Notes: generated by a model from the letters alone, not told the origin. A stretch of DNA of 64,000 nucleotides from Aquatica leii (GCA_035610365.1 CM069432.1:84138520-84202519), one strand, 5' to 3'; shown: positions 1 through 11,004, counted from the stretch's first letter. Made by a program: numbers and translations.

Positions 1-131
1 TCAGTGCCGTGCTTAAATGTGGTACAAAAGTATCAAAAAATAAATCGGAAATAGCAAGTTAAAAAAGGTTTTAAATTAGAGGTAATTACTAAACAGCACT
101 GGGATATAAAATAAGAAACAACATAATAACA
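1..131. other. Left flank of Gypsy-A, no gene seen
   Basis: AT-rich sequence to the left of the 3' LTR of Gypsy-A. It shows no resemblance to the part of the 5' LTR that it would match if the 3' LTR were full length, so it is probably the original insertion target. I see no readable coding frame in it. Confidence 0.4.
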
Positions 132-138
132 GAATTTA

Positions 139-648
139 CAAAATTTTCCAAGAAAATGACTTGTGAAAAATGTCATCGATGCGCACGACTTTGGCAAATC
201 AAATTTACCAATAGTTGATTACGAACGTCGCCGAATTCAAGTCGGTTTAGACTCGAAATCCAAATGAAAGATAAAAATGGCGTATTTACAATTGCAAAAC
301 AATATAAGTAATTTCGAAAACAGAACAAAATCTTAACGAAAAATATCTAAGCTAATGGAAAATTATCATTAACAATTTACGATATGTACATCAACAAATT
401 TTATGTAGGTAAGTGTAAGGATGAGGTCAATGTCATAAATATAAAGATAAACAAGTTTCCTTATAAATTTTAGGTTCAAAACACAATTAAACATACTGTT
501 AATTACATAAAATTAACAAGAACACACAAAACGCAATTTCACTTAGAATTCAAAATAAAAACAAGAAAACAAAAATAAGTTGGTATACGAGGACCATTCA
601 AGAAAAAAAATACCGCAATTTATAGAAAATCTAAATTATAACGTAACA
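139..648 (-). repeat. 3' LTR of Gypsy-A, internally deleted
   Basis: This matches 6793-7301 at roughly 98 percent. In the element's orientation it starts TGTTACG directly after the purine-rich tract. The 5' LTR runs about 1.2 kb further, to the primer-binding site, but this copy stops at 139 with only a short ATTTTG-like end in common with the 5' LTR end. A deletion between short ATTT repeats inside the 3' LTR explains this and leaves the terminal bases and target duplication in place. Confidence 0.75.
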
Positions 649-661
649 ATCCCCCCCTAAG
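649..661 (-). other. Polypurine tract of Gypsy-A
   Basis: Read on the minus strand this is CTTAGGGGGGGAT directly before the LTR start TGTTACG. Its position and purine run are what is expected of the plus-strand DNA primer of an LTR retrotransposon. Confidence 0.75.
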
Positions 662-686
662 TTCAAGAGTGTTTACCATGTAAACA

Positions 687-1769
687 CTAATCCTCATTTG
701 TAGGTTTTAAGTCTTTTGCTGACCATATTCCTTTTGACTGACCGTGTTCGTCAACAAGTTTGTACATCCATGGTGATATTCTCTTCTTGACGTACAAAGG
801 ACCAACATATTTTGGAGCCAATTTTTTTGAGAAATATCTGGCAGCATCAGATATCACGTAATTTTTTCTCCAAACAGGTTGATTAGGTAGATACTCAACG
901 TGTCGTCGCCTTAAATTATACGTTCTGGCAGCTCTCTTTGAAGCACTGACAAGACGTTTACGGACATCCTCAAACATCTTTTGCATGGCCTCATCTTTGG
1001 GCATGCTCTCTGGGATTTGCTTAAAATCTTCATTTGACACTTTATTGTCATAATCATCTCCACACAATACCAAATGACGTCCACAATTTACAAAATATGG
1101 TGATAATTGCGTTGCTTCATGTTTCGCTGTTCTTGTCGCACAGGTCAACTTTGCCAAATCGACGTCCCAGGTTCTGTGGTTTTCAGAAACGTACATTGCC
1201 ATCATTGTCTTCAAAGTCCTGTTGTAACGTTCTACAGGATCTGCAGCTGGATGATAAAGAGCGGTGTTCTTCATCCTGATCTTATATGTCCCAAGCAATT
1301 TCTTAAGTTGTCGTGATCGATATTGAGCTCCGTTGTCACAGATGATTACTTTCGGCACTCCAAACATTAGAAACACTTCTTCCTCTAATTTCTTTGCTAC
1401 CATGTCGGCGCTAGCGGTCCTTAATGGAAATACCGAACAAAATTTACTGAAGTAATCTTGAACTACAAGAATATACCGATTTCCACGATTAGTGCGTGGC
1501 AAAGGTCCCATCAAGTCAGACGAAACAACTTCATAAGGTCGTGATGGCTTTGGATGCTCAGCCATTAGTCCTGCAGGCTTTTTCTGCTCAGGCTTGTGTG
1601 TCGCACAAATTCTACACCTTCGGACATACCTAGCAACATCGCTTCGCATCTGCGGCCAATAATAATTTTCTGTCAAGCGGCCATATGTTTTATAAACTCC
1701 CATGTGACCACCAAGAGGCGAATCGTGGACATCATACAAAGCTGCGGACCTAGATTCCTTTGGAAGCAC
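687..1769 (-). pseudogene. Gypsy-A pol, integrase part
   Basis: This is the integrase segment of the pol polyprotein, which would insert the element cDNA into the genome. The N-terminal HHCC zinc finger is visible (the two His of VHDSPLGGH, then CRIC). The DDE core is visible as SSDLMGPLP, ICDNG and the Glu of HPAADPVERYNR. The C-terminus has a GPY/F-type module around YVGPLYVKKR. The frame is continuous with the RT/RNase H frame upstream, but a TAG at 1776-1778 separates them where Gypsy-B has a Trp codon. Translation would need readthrough, so this is a broken gene rather than an independent one. The ORF's first Met is not a natural start. Confidence 0.9.
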
Positions 1770-1775
1770 TATTTT

Positions 1776-2768
1776 CTAACAATCCGCTTCACTCAACAAC
1801 TCTCTATAATTAGGTTCGACATACTTGTACAGCTGCCCATCAACTAACCTCCAGTTTGAATAGTAAATAGGTTTACTCTCTATTTGGTTACACATCCTTA
1901 GATACCACCGATCTTGAACAGGCTTTTGGACATCAATTGCATCTATAATGGGTACGGATCTGGATAAAGCGTTGGGAACTAAATGTTCTTTTCCTTTACG
2001 ATGTTTTATCTGAAAATCGTACTGTTGCAGTCGCACTGCCCATCTAGCCAATCTACCACTAGGGTCTTTTAAATTTTGCAACCAAACAAGGGAATAATGA
2101 TCAGTGATTACCGTAAAAGGTATACCTTCAATGCATGGTCTCAATTTTTCAACAGCCCACAACACTGCCAAACACTCCCTTTCAGTGATTGAATAGTTTC
2201 GTTCTTGTCTAGTTAATGAACGGGTTAAATACGCGATTACTTTATTGCCATCAGGATGTGATTGACAAAGCACAGCGCCAATACCAAATGCTGACGCATC
2301 AGTCTGGATCTTAAAGGGAAGACTATAATCGGGACAGGATAAGACAGGTGCAGTCACCAGATGTTCTTTAATCTTTGTAAAAGCTGCGTCACAATCTGCG
2401 GTCCAAATAAATTTAGAATTTTTCTTAACAAGACCTGTAATAGGCGAAAGAATAGACGAAAAGTTGGGGATAAATCGCCGATACCAACAAAACAAGCCAA
2501 TCGTTCGACGAACATCTCTTACATTTTTTAAAGCTGGTATCTCTAACATCGCTTTAACTTTTTCCGGGTTCATCCGCAATCCCTTCCTATCTACAACGTA
2601 ACCTAAAAATTCCATTTGTGCTTTGTAGAATTTACACTTTTTGATACTGACAGTCAATTTAGCATTCCGTAACCTTTTAGAAACCTCTTCAAGAACTTCC
2701 AAATGCTTTTGAAACGTTTGCGTTACAATTACAACGTCGTCTAAATAAACGAATACTGATGGTTCCAA
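1776..2768 (-). pseudogene. Gypsy-A pol, RT C-terminal half and RNase H
   Basis: The frame begins inside the RT palm at the catalytic motif VYLDD, passes through the thumb and connection (FCWYRRFIPNFSSI), and ends with RNase H. RNase H shows QTDAS, the Glu of ITERECLAVLW, ITDHYSL and PNALSR, where the last usual Asp is Asn. It would copy the RNA genome and degrade the template. An in-frame TAA at 2778-2780 lies just upstream and a TAG at 1776-1778 ends it, each in the middle of conserved sequence. The protein aligns along its length with the intact Gypsy-B pol. Confidence 0.9.
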
Positions 2769-2846
2769 TTCTAGTCCTTAAACAGTGTCGATCAGCTTCT
2801 GCCAAGTTGCAGGTGAGTTGGGAAGGCCAAAAGGCATTCCGCAAAA

Positions 2847-3431
2847 TTAAAACAAACTTCTTCTGGGAACCGTAAATGCAGTCATTGCTCTAAAATCAAC
2901 AGAAACCGGAACTTGCCAATAGGCAGACTTAATGTCTAATGTCGAAATATAACGTGCATCCTTTAGTTTATCTAAGATATGAGATATATATGGCAGTGGG
3001 TAGGAGTCTCTTTCGGTTACAGCGTTCAGTTTCTTGTAATCAACACAAAACCTATATCCACCATCTTTCTTCTTTACTAGGAGGATTGGCGAAGACCATC
3101 CGCTGTTTGATTTTTCCACAATTCTTTTTTCCAGCATTTCATCTAATTCTTTGTTAATGTGTGATTGCATGATGGGTGAAACTGGGTAATATCGTTGTTT
3201 AATCGGTGGTGACTGTGTGACAATTTTATGGTCAACTAGATTTGTACATCCTATTTCTCCTTCCATAGCGGCAAAATTTCGGTCTATTATTTCTTGAAGT
3301 TTACGTTGTTCTTTTAATGTCAAAACGGATTTATCGTCAAAACGCTCAAACGTATCTATTAGGATCTCAGGTTGATCGGAAAAGAACCATTCACCCTTGC
3401 GCAAGTCCGGAACTATTCCCATAATTTCCAA
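2847..3431 (-). pseudogene. Gypsy-A pol, RT N-terminal half
   Basis: This covers the protease-RT linker and RT fingers/palm: QRYYPVSP, SNSGWSSPILLVKKKDG, FCVDYKKLN, and the motif A Asp in TLDIKSAYWQVP. It ends at a TAA (2847-2849) where the related element has a Gln codon, within LFQF before MPFGL. On its 5' side the frame must join the protease frame by a shift: about one base is missing near 3425-3430, just after the FWK motif. The first codon of this ORF is TTG and is not a real start. Confidence 0.9.
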
Positions 3432-3824
3432 AAATTAACACCAAGTAGTAAAGTATGAGGTAGCTCAGGAACAACCAAAAGTTCAACTAACTTTACTTTT
3501 CCTTTCACGCCAATAGGTACTGTGCAAGAACCTATACTTTCACATTTTCCACTATTGGCAACAGTACACGTAATTGTCTTAGTAGTATCTAACCGAATAC
3601 CTAATTCCTGTAAAATCTGCCATCCTTTTCCACCTAAAATCGTACGCGTTGCTCCAGAATCCAGTAATCCTAACAGTTGTACTCCCAGGATGTCTAATTT
3701 TAAATATGGTTTTTCTTTGTTCTGAGCGTGATCAATTATAAAGTCAATGACACATCGTATTATTTAGTCAAGTCATACAAAGAACCATCACTCCTATCTC
3801 GACCGTTTAAGAGTGACGAGAACC
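3432..3824 (-). pseudogene. Gypsy-A pol, frameshift-junction and protease part
   Basis: No long ORF covers this stretch, but translation shows an aspartic protease related to that of Gypsy-B: LLDSGATRTILGG with the catalytic DSG near 3650-3665, and LLLGVNFWK at its end. The frame entered from the gag-pol slippery site reaches stops near 3760-3770. One base seems missing there, because the protease frame becomes open right after it. Together with the frameshift near 3428 this means the protease is out of frame at both ends. Confidence 0.75.
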
Positions 3825-5162
3825 GTTTCCCGCAGTGTTGCATTTTGGACAGGTTTTAGTTGTATAGCCATCTGTTTTACAACGATAACACCGTAATCTT
3901 CGCTTTTCTAAACAACCCACAGCTTTATGACCTGGGTGATTGCAATTAAAACAAAGCATGTTGATATTTTGATTTCTAGTACCACTACTAGTTGACACAC
4001 TTAGAGCATCCACATCTAGTTCTAGACCGACATATGCAAGATCTGGTTCTAAAGCGTTTGCTTTTTTAACGGGCATACTGAAAGCTTCTACTGCCGCACG
4101 ACTGGCTTCAAGTTTGCGACACAACGCCCTAAGTTGCGAAATCGAGGTAACTTCAACTAAACTTAACTGCGCTTGATAGTATGGTGCAATATTTCGCAAT
4201 ATTACCTTCAACCGAGCTTCTTCGGTTACTGGGCAAGTTAATCTTCTAAACAATCCGTTCATAGTTGATAAATACACTCCAATTGCTTCATCTTTCCCTT
4301 GCGTTCTTTTCTTTATTTCCTCAAACAATTTCTCATTATAATCATGACACTGAAATTCATCACGCATGTATTCTACCAAGTCATCCCAACAGCTCACTTC
4401 ATGTCTGACAAAACGAAACCAAATTAGAGCTCGTCCGGTAAATAAATCAATTGCAGAGTTAAAAATTTCTTGCTTACTAACTTGTCGAGCAATACCGAGT
4501 TCTTCTACGCGTTCCAAAAATGCGCTTAAAGACAAACCTTGCTTTCCTCCCGAAAATTGCAAACCCCACTTATATACTGGCATCGATTTTGCCCGCGCTA
4601 AAGTCTGTGACACTGCTGTCCTATCAAAAATTGGAGTACTAACCTCATTCTCTTTCTCATCACCATCACCAAAGTCCTGTGCAAAACTAGAATGTCTAGG
4701 CATGCGTTTTTCACGAATACTAAGCTCAGCAGGCACTATTTGTTGTTGCTTTTCTATTTCTTTACATCTGTTGTCCAAATCGGTCATCAATGCTAGTATT
4801 TTTCCTAAAACATCCGATCGTTCCTTAATTTCATCGTCGTTCTGCGGTTTCAAGCGCTTGAGCCGACCGAGCAGATGATTCAACGTAGTCTCCAATTTTT
4901 TATGCTTATTGCTTTTAGATGTAGTCAATGCAGCAATTCCAGTTTCAATCGGTTCAATTTTCGTTCGAATAGCTAACATGTCCTCTTCAAATGTATAGGG
5001 ATACGTCGGAATTGGAAAAGTTGTTCCTTCATTTTCCATTCGAATAGCTTTGGCTAATGATTTCCGCATCTCTTCAACGGTACCAGAACCTATTCCTCTT
5101 ACTTGACATTCGTAGGTCAACTCGTCTTGTACTAACCTAGATATAACTAAGTTACCCGCCAT
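3807..5162 (-). CDS. gag: Gypsy-A gag polyprotein
   Basis: About 451 residues from the ATG at 5162 (MAGNLVISR); the longer frame upstream has only a non-ATG start. Gag would assemble the virus-like particle and package RNA. The middle part (WDDLVEYMRDEFQ through TQGKDEAIGVYLSTMNGLFRRL) is the retrotransposon gag/capsid type, and the C-terminus has a CCHC knuckle CFNCNHPGHKAVGC. The next unit, CYRCKTDGYTTKTCPKC, lacks the His and may instead form a four-Cys site. The frame is uninterrupted, unlike pol. It lies about 410 bases downstream of the primer-binding site. Confidence 0.88.
   Translation of the reverse strand: MAGNLVISRLVQDELTYECQVRGIGSGTVEEMRKSLAKAIRMENEGTTFPIPTYPYTFEEDMLAIRTKIEPIETGIAALTTSKSNKHKKLETTLNHLLGRLKRLKPQNDDEIKERSDVLGKILALMTDLDNRCKEIEKQQQIVPAELSIREKRMPRHSSFAQDFGDGDEKENEVSTPIFDRTAVSQTLARAKSMPVYKWGLQFSGGKQGLSLSAFLERVEELGIARQVSKQEIFNSAIDLFTGRALIWFRFVRHEVSCWDDLVEYMRDEFQCHDYNEKLFEEIKKRTQGKDEAIGVYLSTMNGLFRRLTCPVTEEARLKVILRNIAPYYQAQLSLVEVTSISQLRALCRKLEASRAAVEAFSMPVKKANALEPDLAYVGLELDVDALSVSTSSGTRNQNINMLCFNCNHPGHKAVGCLEKRRLRCYRCKTDGYTTKTCPKCNTAGNGSRHS
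3825..3831 (-). promoter_or_regulatory. -1 frameshift slippery site of Gypsy-A
   Basis: Read on the minus strand the gag codons are GCG GGA AAC GGT, which contain the canonical heptamer G GGA AAC in the correct phase for -1 slippage. The gag stop follows 15 bases later (3807-3809). The same heptamer is present at the same place in Gypsy-B, which supports function by conservation. I did not model a downstream pseudoknot. Confidence 0.7.
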
Positions 5163-5575
5163 TTTGTTAATATAAAGTTGCACACACGAATTCGAAAAAG
5201 AAAAACAATTAAAATACTAAATTTGTATGATAGATCAAAAACTCGATTATGCTCTTATCAATTTACAAAACTGGTACACAAAAAAAAGTGCAATTGCAAA
5301 AACAGCACAATACCTAGTTCAGTACACAAAACTAATAAACAATAAACCAAAAAAAAAACTTTTTTAAATCTTAAATCTAGCTACAAATTGGAGAGAAAGA
5401 AAAATTAGTTGAACCTAAAACGCAATGAAAGAAAGAAATACACATGTCTAAACATCAATACCCAAAAGTACTATCAACATATCAGACCAAACAATGAATG
5501 TATTCCTAACTGACAGCTTCAAAAAATATTTCTAATTTTACGAATTAATTAATCAAAACAACCTTACAAAATCGG
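5163..5575 (-). other. Gypsy-A leader between primer-binding site and gag
   Basis: About 410 bases of AT-rich untranslated leader, where packaging signals would be expected. I see no ORF and no clear repeat. Confidence 0.5.
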
Positions 5576-5593
5576 GCCCCACGTTGGGTGCCA
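5576..5593 (-). other. Primer-binding site of Gypsy-A
   Basis: On the minus strand this reads TGGCACCCAACGTGGGGC, the typical form of a tRNA-complementary primer site beginning TGG. A putative LTR end, TATCA plus three bases, lies directly before it, the same spacing as in Gypsy-B. I do not assign the tRNA. Confidence 0.75.
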
Positions 5594-7301
5594 AAATGAT
5601 ACGACCACCAACGAGTGGACGTAAAGGTTGGGGTTGGACTGCCGCGGCTAACTTCGCAGTGGAGACGGCGTGGGCGATCTGAATGAAGCAATGAATATAA
5701 CTGGGTGCCAAGAGGTTGAGTACCCGTTCCAAACCCTTCCAAAACGTTGCGGTTTTTGACACACCACCAACCCCTAAACGGGTGTCACACAAATATATTG
5801 TTCTATGCAGGGCAAAATAAAAGAAAACAACGCTAACAGACACATTCATATAATAAAACATTCAAATGTAAATAATAAATGAACATAATAGCAAATTTGC
5901 CACCTTTAGGTGAAGATCCACCCGAGCGGGGTCACAAGTCGCGTACGATTTATAATTAATTGACAAAAATAAACCAACGCGCCACCCGTAGCTTACGTAA
6001 GCAGCGATAGCGCGAATTGCGTAATAGATCAAATGTAGCGACGCGCCACTAACGCGCGAATGCAACATTCGCCCAACCGGAAGACAAATTGCAGTTTAAA
6101 AAAAAATAAACAAAAGAACTGATAAATTGAATGTAATACTAGATGCTATATGAACAACGACTTAATAACTAAACTTTACAATGTGCTTTAGAATAAAATT
6201 AATAAAAGCAGTCGAATAGCATAATCTTACAACTGATAATGCAAAAAAATTACTTAATTCAGTAACGAACGATAATAAGGCGGTGGCGTCCGATTAATTT
6301 ACGAAATCCTCTTTCGTAAATAAAAATAGGAAAATGCCTGACCTTAAAGTAGATTTCCATAAAATTTCCGTTGATAAAATTACCAGATGGCGGCTGATTA
6401 ATACGTCAAATAGCAGTATTAAGGATGAAAGTTTATGCCCTGGGAAAGGACCCTAAAAGTATAAAATTATGACGATATACGTTGTAACATAATTAAAGCG
6501 TTCTGCGACCTACCTCGAGAGGGTACGTTGTAAAACCCAAAAATATGATAAAAAAAGCCACGTGGATGCGACACAGTGATCCTCAATTAAATGAGTTTTT
6601 CTTACTCTAAATCTCAATTTCCACACGATTAGTAAGAAATAATTGTACAATGATCCGTAAATCCTGAATAATTCAGAAGGCATTAATTAAATTCAATTAG
6701 CCCTAAAAGATGAACCATGTACATACCAACACCACTTTTTGGCTAATAAATGCTTACGTAAAGAAAAGAAGAATGTTTCAAAAAAACATTTCCAAATTTT
6801 CCAAGAAAACGACTTGTGAAAAATGTCATCGATGCGCACGACTCTGGCAAATCAAATTTACCAATAGTTGATTACGAACGTCGCCGAATTCAAGTCGGTT
6901 TAGACTCGAAATCCAAATGAAAGATGAAAATGGCGTATTTACAATTGCAAAACAATATAAGTAATTTCGAAAACAGAACAAAATCTTAACGAAAAATATC
7001 TAAGCTAATGGAAAATTAACATTAACAATTTACGATATGTACATCAACAAATTTTATGTAGGTAAGTGTAAGAATGAGGTCAATGCCCTAAATATAAAGA
7101 TAAACAAGTTTCCTTATAAATTTTAGGTTCAAAACACAATTAAACATACGGTTAATTACATAAAATTAACAAGAACACACAAAACGCAATTTCACTTAGA
7201 ATTCAAAATAAAAATAAGAAAACAAAAATAAGTTGGTATACGAGGACCATTCAAGAAAACAAATACCACAATTTATAGAAAATCTAAATTATAACGTAAC
7301 A
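5594..7301 (-). repeat. 5' LTR of Gypsy-A
   Basis: The LTR runs in the minus orientation from TGTTACG at 7301 to the primer-binding site at 5593, about 1.7 kb. Its first 509 bp are nearly identical to the 3' LTR. The remainder (5594-6792) has no partner in the window because the 3' LTR is deleted. Short ORFs in it (for example 5545-5861) are not supported as genes. The exact inner end could be off by a few bases. Confidence 0.7.
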
Positions 7302-7305
7302 GAAT

Positions 7306-7536
7306 TTAGCCGCTAATAGTCTTATTTTCTGTAGTAGAATTGGCATATTTGATTGTAGTATCATGTTTTCTATCACTAAGTCGGTGAAACAAATTTTCGA
7401 AAAATGGTCTGTTTTTTGAAAATTCTCCATCTGAATTGTTAGTTTTAATTATTATGAATGCGTTGATTGTTCCTACGTTGAGCATCCCAAACAAAACCAG
7501 CAATGGCCTGTAGGATATCAATCCTACTAGTAACAC
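7306..7536 (-). pseudogene. piggyBac-type transposase fragment
   Basis: The short frame contains RPLLVLFGMLNVGTINAFII, which resembles the segment of piggyBac transposases that follows the last catalytic Asp (Trp-Pro, then LN..INA). Only this piece is left. Gypsy-A is inserted right at its 3' side, at 7301. Family recognition is from the motif only, so the call is moderate. The transposase of the other piggyBac-like element (62018-62978) lacks this part, so they cannot be compared. Confidence 0.55.
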
Positions 7537-8371
7537 TGATTTTGATTAAATACAAAGTTTAATCAAACATAGACTGTATTTTAATAATGTTACAAGTTGA
7601 ATTGTGAATGCTAACTTAAAAATATATAAAACTTACAAATTATACCTCTTACTCTCAGAAAGGGTTGCTACCTGAGATAAATTTGTAACAAAAACAATTC
7701 TTCTAAAATTTACAAGTACAGTAACATACCAAATTATAAGTAAAATATAATTTGCGAATAGTCTTGAACATGACCGCCCTGCCTGAAAGCCTTAACAACA
7801 GTATGCTTAAGGTTTCAATAATTAGGTATTTGTAGATCGCATAGTAGCAAATTTCTGGCAAAATACAATTACAGCGCCACGGCCTATGACAAACTATACA
7901 ATACTTATAATACGAAATTGATTTTTAAAAGTTGCTAAATTTGTCATCATTAGAATTTTTTTGTAAAATATAGTAATTTAAACTAAAACTAAGTTAAAGA
8001 TCAAGTTGTGAAAAAAAAATATAAAAACAAATGTCAGTTTTTTTTTACTAAGGTTTCAATTTAAATTGGTGATATTGACTATATATGCTATGATTTTAAA
8101 CTTTACTTTATACTTAATGTCAAACTTGACACGTTTACGCCGGCCTGTACCACACCACTAAATACCTTTTTTCTTGGTTTTATCTTAGTAGTATGTATAA
8201 GTACACTAGTAATTATTAAAACGGACCTTTTGTATAACCATTTTATGGCTCGGATTCCGTCGTTATTTTGTTCACCATAAATTTTGCTTTTATTCAACTT
8301 TTTGTTTATCACGCTTTTTGCATTTGGTCTTTTATTACTTCTTAGTCTACTGCAAAAGTGCGTTTTTAAAT
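7537..8371. other. AT-rich spacer, nothing recognised
   Basis: The sequence between the piggyBac fragment and the Penelope-like composite has no frame or repeat I can support. It is probably decayed transposon or ancient host DNA. Confidence 0.4.
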
Positions 8372-8383
8372 AATATTCAATAT
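8372..8383. repeat. Left 12-bp direct repeat flanking the Penelope composite
   Basis: AATATTCAATAT occurs here and again at 24281-24292, immediately outside the outer ends of the head-to-head Penelope pair. This is best read as the target-site duplication of a single insertion. It is AT-rich, so part of the match could be chance. Confidence 0.6.
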
Positions 8384-8763
8384 AATAGCGAAGGCTTCCA
8401 CGGCCGGAATCTATACTAATATTAGAATGTCTTCCGGGTTTGGACCGTGTCATACTTGCAACCGAAGCTGCCAACGTTTCGCCCACTTTCGTAAGGGGCT
8501 TCATCAGGGCGTGAGATAAATCGCAAAACTCAAACAAGCAATCGAAATCTAACTAAGAACTTCTCAAAAGTTAGGTTATCCACTTGTAAAACAAGCCATA
8601 ACCTAAACTATGAAAAGGTAAGAAAGAAAACGATAACCTGAAAAAGCAAACGAAAATCTAACAAAGAACCACTACCGAGTTAGGTAATCAACTTGTGAAC
8701 CAAGCCAGATTCTAAACTCCGTAGAAGTGACTTAAGAAGAAATAGTCTCCGTATTTAAAGGAA
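8384..8763 (-). repeat. PLE-1 3' pseudo-LTR
   Basis: The minus strand starts TTCCTTTAAATACGGAGA next to the end of the protein frame and matches both pseudo-LTRs of PLE-2 (21169-21503 and 23929-24280). It extends slightly further than the PLE-2 3' copy, through SGRGSLRYY coding sequence. The frame at 8103-8537 begins in this repeat and runs out into flanking DNA, so it is not a separate gene. Confidence 0.8.
8477..8507 (-). ncRNA. Hammerhead-ribozyme-like core, PLE-1
   Basis: On the minus strand CTGATGA is followed by a hairpin (GCCC...GGGC with an inner CTT/AAG) and then GAAAC. This is the order of the conserved CUGAUGA, stem II and GAAA of a hammerhead ribozyme. Hammerhead motifs are known in Penelope-like elements. 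I could not pair stems I and III or identify the cleavage triplet, so activity is not shown. Confidence 0.5.
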
Positions 8764-9658
8764 AAGGATCGTCACGGATGATTAAGCTCGACCCTGATTG
8801 GGTTACGGTTGCTAGGGGGCGTGTTTTTGATAAATGACTAATAACCGGGAACCAAAGAGGGGATATTTCGAAACCATGATCACGATTGAAGTTATTGGGG
8901 TGTTTGATGATTTCTATGCTTTCTCGGAATTTCCTGTTGAAAAGAATGGAGATTTGCCAATCAACGAAACATTATCAAAATCTATCTTGTGACCTGTAGT
9001 AAAATGATGTTCAGCGACCGCAGACTTGGAAGTATACCTTTTCCTTATACAACGATCATGTTCTGAAATGCGAGTAATGACGGAACGACCGGTTTCACCA
9101 ATGTAGACTAAACCACAAGAACAGGGAATTTGGTATACACCTTGAGATGAAAGTGTGGGAAATTTGTCTTTGGGAGAAGGAAGAATCTGAGAGATTTTGC
9201 CTGTCGAGTTGAATATGGGTTTAATACCATTCTTACGAAGGAGTTTGCCTATTTGATCTGTAACCTTGTGAATGTAGGGTAAAAAGGCCAATTTCGGGTT
9301 GGATTCGGGTGTAGAAATGTCCTTAGGTAATCGAGTACGTGGATGTAAACGACGATTAATAACTCTATGAATATCTCGCTTTACATAACCATTGTTCACT
9401 AAGGTTCTAGTAAGATGACGGAGTTCTGAGTCTAGATTCTCAGGTTGACAAATAGAAAAGGCACGATGGACCAAAGATTCAATAACAGAACGTTTCTGTG
9501 CAGGATGATAATGAGACGAAGCATGAAGGTATCTGTCCGTATGGGTGGGTTTGCGATAAACAGAATGGCCTAGAAGTCCGTCGGGCTTACGAATCACAAG
9601 AACGTCAAGAAATGGAAGAGAACCGTTACTTTCGATTTCCATAGTAAATTTGATATCT
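8764..9658 (-). pseudogene. PLE-1 RT C-terminus and GIY-YIG endonuclease part
   Basis: This is the downstream half of the Penelope protein, resuming just where Gypsy-B cut it (MEIESNGSLPFLDVLV) and running through YRKPTHTDRYLH to the endonuclease: GVYQIPCSCGLVYIGETGR. The GIY-YIG domain makes the nick used for insertion. Compared with PLE-2 a T is missing from a short T run near 8942, so the frame shifts after KSPFF and stops at 8914. The true C-terminal residues lie in another frame between 8764 and 8913. The gene is inactive because of both the frameshift and the Gypsy-B insertion. Confidence 0.9.
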
Positions 9659-11004
9659 TGTTACAAGTTTTAGCTGGTTACGAACCTGCACGGCCAACTC
9701 TTAATATTCGGAGAGAGGGTAGGGTTCCTAAACAATAATGAAAAGAATTAAGGGCGCCAGAGCCTGTCCAAAGTCCTTTCTGCCTGCTCACAACAGAAAT
9801 GGTAAGAAACTTGTAACTAGGTGGTAAATTCGTAACTGCTGAAAGAAACGACTAAAATGGAAAAGAAACTCGATCATTAACAACAATGGTACTTTAATTC
9901 CTCTATAAAGATAAATCTATTAACAACTCAATAGACAAATGTACACCGGTACTGTATAGAATATAAAAACGAGAATAGCAGTAGGATCGGCAACTTACAC
10001 TACACGTCAAACAAGCGTGTAAGTAATATAACATGTATAAAATTTTTTTAATAAATAACATTAACAAAGATAAGTAATTGTGGATATAAGCAGCAAGCGA
10101 TAAGTAATTTATCTAAATTAATTTAGTAACAAACACAAGTAACAAATCAATTAGCACGTACAATTAGCAAATATAATAAGTCGTGAGTTACACCGTAGCG
10201 ATCACGTATAAATAAGTAAAAATTGACTTACCAAGTTCCAGAGTGCTGTCAGAAAAACGTTTTTCCTACGGCCTCCTGCAATTAAACTTCCTGAAAAATA
10301 TAGACGTGTCTACCTGGCGACTCACAAACTACAAATAAAGACACATTTAAAGGACAGTAAACGAACCGACACTTATCGTATGCTGTTACATTACGGTTAC
10401 GAATATGATGGTATTAAGCAATTTCCTCCGAATAGAATTCCCTCAAATCCAATAATTAGGATCTTCCGAATAAGGTGATAGTCATCGGTGTTAAGTTACG
10501 GCCTTCGACTCGAATTCCCTCGTATTCGATAATTAGGATCTCCCGAATAAGGTGATCGTCACCAAGGTTAATTTACGGCCTTCGAATATTTGTTTGAAGA
10601 AATAGTTATACGAAACGGACTCCTCATTAATAAGTAACAATTAGGACTAATTATGCGCACGTGGCGGAATGGCTGTCAAAATGAAAACGAATTATAAACG
10701 AGTTTATCTTAAACGATGGCTTTAGCTTACCCCGTAACGTCTTAGCGAAACTAGGAAATTTAATAATTATAAATGGTTTTCCATTATTTCTCCGATGGTA
10801 ACGGATATATTAATCTTTACTAGTTACAGGCCATTTACATGTTTCACATGTCACGACTTTCTATCAAAATGACATCTAATGCGCAAAGCATAGTTAGCGC
10901 GTGTCAAAACTCGAATCTAATTTCACGTCGAAAACCCATAGGCGCACCCAATGAAGATTTCAACCGTAACAACAAAGGCGTACGTAATGAAAATTACCGT
11001 CACA
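9659..11004 (-). repeat. 3' LTR of Gypsy-B
   Basis: It is more than 99 percent identical to 18251-19600 apart from small changes, including a shorter A run near 9968. The ends are TGT...ACA. The short ORF at 10839-11078 is partly inside this repeat, is mirrored in the other LTR and is not considered a gene. Confidence 0.93.

Larger units (their letters stand above)
139..7301 (-). mobile_element. Gypsy-A: Ty3/Gypsy LTR retrotransposon, defective
   Basis: A minus-strand element with the order 5' LTR, primer-binding site, gag, protease, RT, RNase H, integrase, polypurine tract, 3' LTR. The two LTRs share a block of about 510 bp with only around ten differences. A 7-bp repeat GAATTTA lies directly outside each end (132-138 and 7302-7308) and is probably the target-site duplication plus one or two chance matches. 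Gag is open, but pol is broken by three in-frame stops and two frameshifts, so the copy cannot make its own enzymes. Protein sequence and layout are clearly related to Gypsy-B at 9659-19600, but the LTRs are different, so these are separate families. Confidence 0.9.

Noticed and set aside
4366..4878. 170-codon plus-strand ORF inside the Gypsy-A gag region.
   Set aside because: It is the complementary shadow of gag; no start context or motif.
8103..8537. 144-codon minus-strand ORF.
   Set aside because: Its first part is pseudo-LTR sequence encoding the Penelope N-terminus and the rest runs into flanking DNA; it is not a separate gene.
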